DNA of 64,000 nt from Photorhabdus khanii NC19 (GTDB lineage: Bacteria > Pseudomonadota > Gammaproteobacteria > Enterobacterales > Enterobacteriaceae). Position 1 is the stretch's first letter. Each line of letters opens with the position of its first letter. This document shows positions 57,008 to 64,000 of this stretch, piece after piece. Below the pieces are notes generated by a model, which worked only from the letters and a program-made list of their open reading frames with translations, had not been told where the DNA came from and ran no database searches. The DNA is taken from assembly GCF_000517265.1 (NCBI RefSeq), contig NZ_AYSJ01000002.1, positions 613,131 through 677,130 on the forward strand. The letters run 5' to 3'. The position numbers were made by a program, and so were the translations under genes.

Positions 57008-58063
57008 ATGATCGATTTTCATAGCTTTAACATTCACTTATCTCAAATTATGAATTGGCATTTCTCACCTGAAACGGGATCGCCATTTTGGCTCGAAAAA
57101 CATAAAACATTAGATTTTGATCCATTGAAAGATGTACGTACTTTCTCTGATTTAATGCTATTTCCTGATATTGCTGATGAACTTCGGGATATTCCTGTTG
57201 AAAGTTTAGTGCCACGCGGTTTGAAAGATGCTGTGATTGCCGGCGTATTTGAAAGCGGCGGAACGACAGGACGCCCTAAGCGAGTGGTTGTATTTGAAGA
57301 ATGGTTAGAGCAGCTTGTCGCTTGGCGCGTGGGTAATATCGTTAATAAAGATGCAATAAAGAATACGCTCGCGCTGATCCCTTCTGGGCCTCATGTTATT
57401 GGGGTGATAAGCCGCCTTCGCGCTCGCGCTAATGGCGGACATTTCTTCACTGTAGATTTAGATCCACGTTGGGTTAAAAAGATGATCCAACAGGGTGATC
57501 TTGCCGGGATGGAGTCCTATTGCGAGCATATTATTGATCAGGCTGAAAATATTATTAATACACAAAATATTAGTTACTTAATTGTCACGCCGCCACTTTT
57601 AGAGTGAATGGTTAGGAGAGCGGAGTTGGTCAGTCATTTGAATAAGACTTTGGACCTTATTGCCTGGGGTGGAACTCATATGGACCCGGATACCTTGGCA
57701 TTTTTGCAATCCTCAGTTTTTCCTGATGTCACAATAACAGCCAGTTATGGCAGTACAATGATATTGGGCGAATCTAAGTCAAGAAATAATCAGGATTTTG
57801 AAGGGTCACCTATCTTTGACAGCTTTGCCCCTAACGTCCTTTTTGACGTTATCGATCCACTGACGCAAAAACCGGTTCCTTTTGGAGAGCGTGGTCGGGT
57901 TGTCATGAATTACATCAACAAGTTTGCTTTATTCCCAAATATTCTGGAGCGTGATACGGCTATGCGAATTCCAAGGATAGATAATTACCCAGGGGCTTCA
58001 GTTGCATTGGTACGTCCTGTTGAGGAGATTTCTGGTCAGACAGTGGTGGAAGGGGTTTATTAA
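57008..58063 (+). pseudogene. PaaK/ANL-superfamily adenylating enzyme, broken by an in-frame TGA
   Basis: A continuous frame of about 351 residues apart from TGA at 57605-57607 (codon 200). The first part carries the ATP-binding loop SGGTTGRPKR (residues 83-92) of ANL adenylating enzymes such as phenylacetate-CoA ligase. The second part has LIAWGGTHMD, ITASYGSTMILGES and the hinge-like FALFPNILERDTAMRIP, the expected C-terminal half of that core. ATG follows the TGA directly, so the second half could be reinitiated, but no Shine-Dalgarno precedes it. CGA to TGA is the simplest origin (LLE-R-MVRRAEL). It would supply an activated acyl group to the reductase encoded next. Confidence 0.8.
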
Positions 58064-59460
58064 TGCTAACGGATAGTGTAAAGCCTGACGAAAAAGCAGC
58101 AACGGTGAGCAAGTTACAACAGGTGGAGGCTTTCGCTTTGGGCCATTCCTATGCGACACGCCGGCGTGCGGTTATTACTGATATTTTAAATGAAGTTGTT
58201 GGAGAAACTGCGGTAGTGCCTCCTGTTTATATCTGTGACGTTGTGCGGAAAATGAGAATGGCACCACGGTTGAGGTTAGATGAAATTCACGCAGCGATAA
58301 ATGAAGCCGCAAAAATTTATTTCAGTGAGAATGTCGCTGGTCTTTCTCCGGCAGAGTATATACAACTGACGCACCGTGTCACTGGATTGCCAGCGGGTAT
58401 TATCGAAAATTCACTGTCTGAAACGGCGCAGGTTCTGATGATGATGCCTGAGATAATCAAAGCCTCCATGCCACATGGTGCTGTTTGGGATGTGGATGAT
58501 AACCGGGTTGCCGAGGGATGTGCTTTATTCAGCCGGCGAGCAGATGTACTGGCTGTTCTTACGGGTGGCAATGGGCCTGGAGCACATGCTTTATGGCCAC
58601 AAGCCCTCGCTTTTGGTTATCGAATCTTAATTAAGCCTTCTGTTCGCGAACCATTCACAGCTCAACGATTAGTTTCTTCACTGATGCAGGCTGGACTCGG
58701 AAACTACGTTGCGCTTATACCGACAGATCATCAAGGTGCTGACGAAATAGTTTCTGTGGCAGATCTGTCTATTATTTATGGCGGACAAGATATCGTTGAT
58801 AAATATCATTTGAATCCTAGAGTGTTAATACAAGGACCGGGACGTTCGAAGATTGTGGTTGGTTCAGATGTCAATATTGATGAAGCGGTTTCACTCGTTG
58901 CACGATCGGTCACTTCTCTTGGTGGTGCAGCATGTGTTTCTGCCAGCGCGGTATTAGTAGAAGGGGATCCGGCTGATTTTGGTAAGCGTTTATCTGAAGC
59001 ATTTAATCAGATGGATGCCGAAGTAGTATTTCCGTTATGCTCTCCTTATATCACGACTTTATTACAGACGTCGCTTTATCCTGAAAAGAGAGATCATGAA
59101 GACTCTCGGCTGTTTGGTGATCAACCCTCATCGGGATATGCTCTTAGACCTTTTGTTACTATTGTCGATCATCCAACAAACCCGCTGATTCAACGTGAAC
59201 TTCCGTTTCCATGCGTTACCGTCGCCCCTTATGTGAATCCAGATAGTTTACAAATGCTATCAGATTCGCTGGTTGTTACTGTATTTTCGAGAAAACGTGA
59301 AATTCTGGACGCTATTCTTAGTGATACAACCATCAGCAATGTCTATGCAGGAAATATTTCGACAACCTGGATGGCACCATTTGTACCGCATGATGGATAT
59401 TTGTCAGAATTTTTGATGCATAGCCGAGGGGTTCGTATTCAGAAGAATTGGCTTACTTGA
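58063..59460 (+). CDS. acyl-CoA reductase / aldehyde dehydrogenase-superfamily protein
   Basis: A 465-residue ALDH-fold protein with catalytic Cys291 in LGGAACVSASAVLV and a cofactor-binding region around VLAVLTGGNGPGAHALW and YRILIKPSVREPF. Its plan resembles LuxC-type reductases that turn an activated acyl group into an aldehyde, and the neighbour is an adenylating enzyme. Together they form a carboxylic-acid-reduction pair distinct from the lux genes. The TAATG overlap with the upstream gene indicates one transcript. The substrate is unknown, and the upstream nonsense codon may leave it without its partner. Confidence 0.8.
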   Translation: MLTDSVKPDEKAATVSKLQQVEAFALGHSYATRRRAVITDILNEVVGETAVVPPVYICDVVRKMRMAPRLRLDEIHAAINEAAKIYFSENVAGLSPAEYIQLTHRVTGLPAGIIENSLSETAQVLMMMPEIIKASMPHGAVWDVDDNRVAEGCALFSRRADVLAVLTGGNGPGAHALWPQALAFGYRILIKPSVREPFTAQRLVSSLMQAGLGNYVALIPTDHQGADEIVSVADLSIIYGGQDIVDKYHLNPRVLIQGPGRSKIVVGSDVNIDEAVSLVARSVTSLGGAACVSASAVLVEGDPADFGKRLSEAFNQMDAEVVFPLCSPYITTLLQTSLYPEKRDHEDSRLFGDQPSSGYALRPFVTIVDHPTNPLIQRELPFPCVTVAPYVNPDSLQMLSDSLVVTVFSRKREILDAILSDTTISNVYAGNISTTWMAPFVPHDGYLSEFLMHSRGVRIQKNWLT

Positions 59461-59942
59461 AATGATAAAGGAAAATATGACGATATAAATCTATGCCAAA
59501 GACCAGTGACTGAATTGATCCAAACTGAAAGATAATATATACAAACACCGCGCCATGAATGACTTATAGTGCGGTGCTTTATTAAATAGTAATGAGTAAC
59601 CCAATGTCTTGAAATTAAAAACATGTCAAAATAAAATATATCTATTATCTTAAAATTAAACTTCTAGACGATATTCATCATTATTTTATTTCCCAAAGTA
59701 TACCAATGTATAGCTCATAATTAACCTGACTAATTTTAATGATGAGATTTAATGTATTCCAGGGAATATTCTACCTACTAATCATTTAATACTGATATGA
59801 CCATGAGGTTATCTTATTATTTTTACATCACTGATAAAGTTCAATATTTAACTGTTCGGAGTAAATGCTAATTTAAATTTTACCGATAAAGTCATCTGCT
59901 ATATAGACAGTCAAATAACCGTAATAATAAGGAAACAATAAA
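59461..59942. other. intergenic region with one terminator-like hairpin
   Basis: A hairpin (CACCGC at about 59547 with GCGGTG at about 59572, then CTTTATTAAAT) ends the reductase transcript. The rest is AT-rich without a gene. AAGGAAACAATAAA before 59943 is the ribosome binding region of the next gene. Confidence 0.55.
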
Positions 59943-60260
59943 ATGGCACGAGTATATATAAACCCTAATCAGACTCTTGATATTTATAAGAATGGCAGTA
60001 TATTAGTTCCTGCTCATCAATCTCATATAACTATAAAAAACGTTAGCTTAGCGTTAGTTAAAGTGAGTGGCTACTGGGCATCCTTAGTTGGAGATTATAC
60101 TCTGTATAATTCTATAGAGATCTACCCCGGAAGAAGTGGAATACTTGTACCGCCTCCTAACCTTATTTACTACTATAAAGTTACAGCCACCAATCTCGCC
60201 AGTTATTTAAACGCAGAAATTGAAGTGGAGGTTGGGTCGAATAATAATCCTCTCTTTTAA
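59943..60260 (+). CDS. small beta-strand-rich protein of unknown function
   Basis: A 105-residue protein with alternating hydrophobic residues throughout (INPNQTLDIYKNGSILVP, SHITIKNVSLALVKVSGYWA, YYYKVTATNLASYLNAEIEV), suggesting an all-beta sandwich such as a lectin-like or adhesion module. No signal peptide, cysteine or membrane span. A clear ribosome binding site (AAGGAAAC) supports expression. I do not recognise a family. Confidence 0.65.
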   Translation: MARVYINPNQTLDIYKNGSILVPAHQSHITIKNVSLALVKVSGYWASLVGDYTLYNSIEIYPGRSGILVPPPNLIYYYKVTATNLASYLNAEIEVEVGSNNNPLF

Positions 60261-60429
60261 CCTGAGCCCACCCTGGAAAAATGTCCAAGGCTGGTCAATA
60301 TCAGTGATGCACCTCTGATCAGCACTGATTGATTGCGTAATCGGTGGATTACAAACACGCTATGCCTGTTTCACGTTCTGGTGATTCCTCAGCGTTTTGG
60401 TGGGTTTTTTATGGTAGAGAATTCAGTTA

Positions 60430-60446
60430 AGCCCCTATACGGGGCT
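60430..60446 (-). terminator. hairpin downstream of the HigBA remnant
   Basis: AGCCCC and GGGGCT pair around TATAC, just beyond the end of the antitoxin-like sequence on the minus strand. It has no long T-run. Confidence 0.5.
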
Positions 60447-60457
60447 TGTTGAAGATA

Positions 60458-60906
60458 TTAGATATGTTTTGCCGGTTTTATAAGGATCTCAGCCGGAATA
60501 CCAAACATACTGTTCAACTTTCGTATCATCGGCAATGTTAGCGCTTTCCGTTAAGAATTTCGTAAACCCGATTTGTTTTGCCAATTGCAGGTTCTAAATC
60601 TTTGACCGTCAATCCAGATTGTTCCATTCTGAATTTGATAGCTTCAATTGGATCTGGCGGGTCGATAGGGTAGCGTTCTGCTTCATAGGCTTCAATCAGC
60701 AGAACCATAACTTCCATATGATCAAATTCAGGTGTGCCGATTTCAGGTTGATTATCAAACAGTGAGGCAATAGCTTTTAATGCTTCTTGATAGTCTTGTT
60801 TTGTTCTAATGACATCCTCCCTCACCTTCGCACTTCGTGACTCAGGATCTGCATCTGGATGTTTTTCCCAGAATGTTTTCAATGATGCAACGGATATTAT
60901 TTTCAT
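60458..60906 (-). pseudogene. higA: collapsed HigBA toxin-antitoxin locus
   Basis: From ATG 60906 the minus strand reads MKIISVASLKTFWEKHPDAD, the start of a HigB mRNA interferase, but after about 28 residues it passes in frame into a HigA-type antitoxin (RTKQDYQEALKAIASLFDNQ, AIKFRMEQSGLTVKDLEPAI). That frame stops at 60538 after LNGKR. The missing end of the antitoxin continues in another frame: ALTLPMIRKLNSMFGIPAEI and LIKPAKHI to a stop at 60458. So the toxin has lost its catalytic body and the antitoxin its last 30 residues. The 134-residue frame could still be translated as a fusion. Confidence 0.78.
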
Positions 60907-61029
60907 GGCAGTCATATTATTTCCGCAATGGGACTGTGGCAAGTATTATATCGCTTAACTGCGGTTGTTTTATGGGTGAAATATGTCAACTGTAACATCG
61001 CCAGCACTCTCATTTACCGGTACGTTTTT

Positions 61030-61449
61030 AGAACTAGCAACTTTAAGTGTATCGATAATAACGATGAGCGTGTCTTCTACAAAGATGGGGAATTCTGTGA
61101 TATTCCTGAACATTGCCGCTTAGATATTCTTGTCCAAATGCCAGAATATTCAGTTTGGGATTTAAAACAGAAAAGTTACAGGATGAAATAGAAATAATAG
61201 GAGAAAAATAATTTCCGTATGTTAAATATAAATTGTAGATATATTTTAGACGCCAAAATGTTGATCTACTTATTTCTGCTAATGATACAAAAACGGTTAA
61301 CCTTATAATTAATAAGAACACAGTATTATTTTTTCCCTGGACTAGACTTTGATTGGCATGAATTGCAGGAGACTATTTCTACAATAATTCAATATGTTGA
61401 TTATAAAATAACATTATTTAATTTAAGGAAAGTATATGAGTCACAATAA
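61030..61449 (+). pseudogene. decayed gene of unknown function with several frameshifts
   Basis: Protein-like sequence moves between frames: FKCIDNNDERVFYKDGEFCD and IPEHCRLDILVQMPEYSVWD in one frame, TEKLQDEIEIIGEK in a second, FRRQNVDLLISANDTKTVNL and IINKNTVLFFP after two stops, then PGLDFDWHELQETISTIIQY and VDYKITLFNLRKVYES in a third. Joined, it would be a roughly 135-residue acidic protein, the size of many small immunity proteins, but I cannot assign a family. Its end overlaps the start of the next fibre gene. Confidence 0.55.
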
Positions 61450-62257
61450 TGATTTTAAGGCTTTTTCTATTAGTAATAATGCAAATGTCATTAGCCAAGA
61501 AAAATATGAACAAAACCAGGGTTTGCAGACAGGATTCTCTCCGGAGAATGTTCCCACACACTTATTAAATAAGGTGTTACGTCAATCGTCAACCATATCA
61601 TCTGTCGTCGCTGATTTTATTGCGACAGGATCTGGCAATGATGTTCTGGATGATGGAAATGTAGCCAAACTTACCGATCAATTAAATAAAGCGATAAAAC
61701 AAAAAATTACAGCAGATATTCCCAGTGCTTCATTAACACAAAAGGGGGTTGTTCAGCTTACAAATGTGATTGGCAATAGCGACACATTGGCGGCTACACA
61801 AAAGCTTGTTCAGGAGGTAATAAATTCATTACGTGAAGAGATTAATGTACCTGTGGGTTCTCCTATTCCCTGGCCGTTACCTCATCCACCTTTCGGTTAT
61901 TTCATTTGTAATGGCTCACCTTTTAATAAATTACAGTATCCGAAGTTGGCGGAAGCTTATCCTGGCGGTAGATTACCTGATTTAAGAGGAGAATTTATCC
62001 GCGGATGGGATGATGGTCGTGGAGCTGACCAAGGGAGAGCACTATTAACTTGGCAAGAAAGCACTTTATTGGCGCAATTCATTGGCAATTGGGCATCAGA
62101 AGGAGGATCACAAGAGATATTAAATAACGACGGCATTTCAACTAGTAAAGCAGGATACTTAAGGCACAACGTATCATCACCATCAAAATCTGGGGTTAAT
62201 TATTTACGATTTCGGCCCCGCAACGTAGCATTTAACTACATCGTAAGGGCAGCATAA
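61436..62257 (+). CDS. orphan phage tail fibre with a tail-collar domain
   Basis: A 273-residue protein. Residues 1-135 are the same N-terminal module as in the 38-43 kb array (NDFKAFSISNNANVISQEKY, LNKVLRQSSTISSVVADFIA, LTQKGVVQLTNVIGNSDTLA). The C-terminal part is a phage tail collar domain: GSPIPWPLPHPPFGYFICNG, GGRLPDLRGEFIRGWDDGRG and final FRPRNVAFNYIVRAA. The gene stands alone without a chaperone. It shows that the same anchor module is combined with a structurally different tip at a distant locus. AAGGAAAGTAT precedes ATG 61436. Confidence 0.87.
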   Translation: MSHNNDFKAFSISNNANVISQEKYEQNQGLQTGFSPENVPTHLLNKVLRQSSTISSVVADFIATGSGNDVLDDGNVAKLTDQLNKAIKQKITADIPSASLTQKGVVQLTNVIGNSDTLAATQKLVQEVINSLREEINVPVGSPIPWPLPHPPFGYFICNGSPFNKLQYPKLAEAYPGGRLPDLRGEFIRGWDDGRGADQGRALLTWQESTLLAQFIGNWASEGGSQEILNNDGISTSKAGYLRHNVSSPSKSGVNYLRFRPRNVAFNYIVRAA

Positions 62258-62288
62258 TTCTAGTGGCTGTAGCCGTTTGCAGTAAGAA

Positions 62289-62312
62289 TAAAGCCGGTTA
62301 GTCCGGCTTTAT
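62289..62312 (+). terminator. intrinsic terminator of the collar-domain fibre gene
   Basis: AAAGCCGG and CCGGCTTT pair around a TTAGT loop and are followed by ATTG, just beyond the fibre stop. Nothing else is recognised up to 62538. Confidence 0.7.
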
Positions 62313-62538
62313 TGAGGCTGACGGAAAACCGGGACAAAACCTCCCTAGCGCACAGCACCATAGGTATCGTAAATAAATTGATTTTTTAATTCACCCAAAC
62401 TGTATTGTTTCTTCTATTCGATATCCGATTGTTTATATTGAGTTCTTTGATTGAAAAATAGCATTATTGCTTCTTTTGTAATCATTTCGTCTGGGGTATA
62501 TTGCGGGTTGACAATTCAATTATAGGTAATAATTGCTT

Positions 62539-62855
62539 ATGGCTAATGATTTTGATGTGGAACGAACCGGACTGGTTTTTACTCTCGCAGCCGGTAATCT
62601 TCCTATGAAAACTTTTGCTGTGGTCGGATTTACACTGAATGAAGCCCTGTCAACGCTATTCAGTTTGCAAGCCACACTAACCTGCGCCAATCCAGACATT
62701 GATTTCGCGGATGTTCTGGATAAATACGCGACATTGACCGTAGTGCTGACATGTCAGCTGCCGTTGCTAAAGAACCACTCAAAGAAATTTGTCTCAGTTG
62801 CTTGACGAAAGCTGAGCTTGAAGAAGTAATAACCGTTATCTGGGGGCAGTCATGA
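62539..62855 (+). pseudogene. VgrG spike protein remnant
   Basis: ATG 62539 opens a frame (MANDFDVERTGLVFTLAAGN, then FTLNEALSTLFSLQATLTCA and DIDFADVLDKYATL) that matches the N-terminus of a type VI secretion VgrG. After about 65 residues it runs out of homology and stops at 62805. A second frame (RDIDRSADMSAAVAKEPLKE, ICLSCLTKAELEEV, ending WGQS at 62855) looks like the C-terminal tail of the same protein. About 500-600 residues of the spike are missing, with a frame change at the junction. The tail overlaps the DUF4123 start (ATGA), so the downstream genes retain translational coupling. Confidence 0.7.
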
Positions 62856-63349
62856 CACCTGAATTAAGCGAAAAACTGGCTAATTATCAGAAAGAACATC
62901 CCGGCATTCGGCTTTATGCGCTGGTGAATGGCTTGCAATATGAGCGCTGTTTTGGTGAGGAAATTAACTATATCGCGGGTGTCAACAACCCACTGTTCCG
63001 GCACTATCCAGATTCAAAAATTGCGTTTGCAGGCCCGTGGTTGTTTGATATGGAATACGCTCATCAGTGGCAGGATAAATTGTCAACACTTGAAGAAACG
63101 TATCCGGCAGTATCTTGGCTGCTAACCTCTCTGTCATTAGATAAGCTGACCTGTCATCTTGTGCCATATTTGAATATTTCATTGCCGGCAAAACAGACGG
63201 CGCTTCTGCGTTTTTATGACCCGCGTATTTTACATCGCATCCGTGACATTTTTAGCCATGAGCAGCTGTCTGCATTTATGTGTTGTGTTGATAAATGGGT
63301 TTATCAACACCATGCCACTTATTATTCAGTGTCAGGAACCCCATTATGA
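62852..63349 (+). CDS. DUF4123 type VI secretion adaptor-like protein
   Basis: A 165-residue protein: RLYALVNGLQYERCFGEEIN at the N-terminus, FAGPWLFDMEY, then TALLRFYDPRILHRI and MCCVDKWVYQH. This is the layout of DUF4123 (Tap-1/TEC) chaperones, which load an effector onto VgrG. It overlaps the VgrG remnant by four bases and the next gene by four. In intact systems the effector lies immediately downstream, as here. Confidence 0.85.
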   Translation: MTPELSEKLANYQKEHPGIRLYALVNGLQYERCFGEEINYIAGVNNPLFRHYPDSKIAFAGPWLFDMEYAHQWQDKLSTLEETYPAVSWLLTSLSLDKLTCHLVPYLNISLPAKQTALLRFYDPRILHRIRDIFSHEQLSAFMCCVDKWVYQHHATYYSVSGTPL

Positions 63350-63687
63350 TTAAATTGACTCAGGAGCAGCTTGATATTATCGCCAAACTGGAAAAGCAGA
63401 CAGTTATTGATCGTATACAGGCCGAACTTCTAACCAGACACGCGGATTTAATTCCTTCCCTGTCTTCTCTGAACGAACGGCTAAAGGCGGCTTATGACTA
63501 TTTGCTGATATTAAACTTTCAGGATAAATACTTAATTCAATCCTATTTATCTCTGGTTGCGTTTAATCCTGATTTTCAGCATGCCTCACCAATTAAGTCT
63601 GCCTTGGAATCCCCTGATCAGAAACCCGAACAGCAGTTTCAAGACATTCTTTGTATTGCAAAAAATAAGATAAACAGGAGACGTTAA
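63346..63687 (+). CDS. hypothetical protein of a type VI effector locus
   Basis: A 113-residue, largely helical protein (LTQEQLDIIAKLEKQTVIDR, RIQAELLTRHADLIPSLSSL, NERLKAAYDYLLILNFQDKY). No signal or membrane segment. ATG 63346 overlaps the DUF4123 stop. Small helical genes of this kind often lie between the adaptor and the effector. I do not recognise a named family. Confidence 0.75.
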   Translation: MIKLTQEQLDIIAKLEKQTVIDRIQAELLTRHADLIPSLSSLNERLKAAYDYLLILNFQDKYLIQSYLSLVAFNPDFQHASPIKSALESPDQKPEQQFQDILCIAKNKINRRR

Positions 63688-63688
63688 T

Positions 63689-64000
63689 ATGCCCATACCC
63701 TTATTGGCCCCTGTCGCAGTGGGTGCGGCTGAATATGTTGCAAGCGCCTGTGCCGGGGTATTCATTGCTGTCGGCATCATGGAAGCCGGTAAGGATAAAC
63801 CGGTTGAAGACGATGAACACATTCACCGTAAGAAAATGGATTTTGTAATAAGCCCTGAAATCACGGATGCAGACAGAAATATCGTCTGGAGTGCCGAAGC
63901 CCATGCGGATTTTTGGGAGGATGATGATTTAGGGGAAGGATCTGTTGATACCAGTGCGGTTCAGGTTAAGGCCCAGTCTAAGGCGGAAGAGTGTGAAGAA
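63689..64000 (+). CDS. probable type VI secretion effector, N-terminal part, runs off the right edge
   Basis: From ATG 63689 (AGGAGACGTTAAT upstream) 104 codons are open to the window end. The N-terminus is hydrophobic (PIPLLAPVAVGAAEYVASAC, then AGVFIAVGIMEAG, residues 2-34), followed by a hydrophilic acidic region (KPVEDDEHIHRKKMDF, AEAHADFWEDDDLGEG). A hydrophobic N-terminal segment that needs a DUF4123 chaperone is common in type VI effectors. The catalytic part lies outside the window, so no activity can be assigned. Confidence 0.65.
   Translation, partial: MPIPLLAPVAVGAAEYVASACAGVFIAVGIMEAGKDKPVEDDEHIHRKKMDFVISPEITDADRNIVWSAEAHADFWEDDDLGEGSVDTSAVQVKAQSKAEECEE

Noticed and set aside
57605..57607. 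In-frame TGA considered as a selenocysteine codon
   Set aside because: No hairpin like a bacterial SECIS follows immediately, the residue is not at a redox or catalytic site of the family, and a CGA to TGA mutation explains it more simply.
60928..61191. Frame of 87 codons taken as an intact gene
   Set aside because: Its first 30 codons are not protein-like and the convincing part continues in other frames, so it was annotated as a decayed gene instead.

Overview
The window looks like chromosome of a Photorhabdus-type enterobacterium (Morganellaceae). The housekeeping genes follow the Enterobacterales order: ssrA-smpB-ratA-ratB-bamE-recN-nadK-grpE, ung, srmB-trmN6-nadB-rpoE-rseABC-lepA-lepB-rnc-era-recO-pdxJ-acpS-yfhL, tadA-mltF-purL-glmY-glrK-qseG-glrR-nadE-glnB. 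The accessory genes between them are typical of Photorhabdus/Xenorhabdus: orphan tail fibres with chaperones, type VI secretion fragments and a lipase/ankyrin pair. The genus is inferred from gene content; no database search was run.

Layout. 1-3.8 kb: a P4/CP4-57-like integrative island with an AlpA-type regulator, small unknown genes, a decayed IS200-like element and a tyrosine integrase, inserted at the 3' end of ssrA. 3.8-10.2 kb: core genes for trans-translation, outer-membrane assembly, recombination repair, NAD phosphorylation, heat shock and uracil repair, with a heat-shock promoter at grpE and LexA boxes at recN. 10.2-23.7 kb: a large accessory block between ung and srmB. It holds a lipase plus ankyrin pair, a transposase remnant, a frameshifted RiPP-precursor-like small gene, and a tight eight-gene cluster (13.57-22.19 kb): HemL-like aminotransferase, GNAT, HIGH-motif nucleotidyltransferase, HAD phosphatase/mutase, SDR epimerase, GH65 phosphorylase, MFS exporter and DegT aminotransferase. 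An LhgO-like oxidase follows. I did not recognise this cluster as a known pathway. Its content suggests an exported amino-sugar or aminoglycoside-like small molecule, with the GH65 enzyme possibly making the glycosidic bond.

23.9-37.6 kb: core genes, including the sigma-E operon with its own sigma-E promoter and an rnc leader with interleaved inverted repeats. 37.6-43.6 kb: an orphan array of tail-fibre genes sharing one N-terminal module but carrying different tips, arranged as three tandem minus-strand units with Tfa-type chaperones (one reduced to a stub) plus one plus-strand fibre. 43.8-56.5 kb: core genes, including purL with a PurR box and the GlmY/GlrKR circuit with three GlrR sites and a sigma-54 promoter.

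56.5-64 kb: a second accessory block. It contains a PaaK-like adenylating enzyme broken by an in-frame TGA next to an intact aldehyde-dehydrogenase/acyl-CoA reductase, an unknown small beta-rich protein, a collapsed HigBA toxin-antitoxin locus, a decayed unknown gene, a fifth fibre gene with a collar domain, and a type VI secretion effector locus (VgrG remnant, DUF4123 adaptor, small unknown protein, start of a probable effector) that runs off the right edge. No tRNA gene (apart from the tRNA-like part of tmRNA), rRNA gene or CRISPR array was seen.
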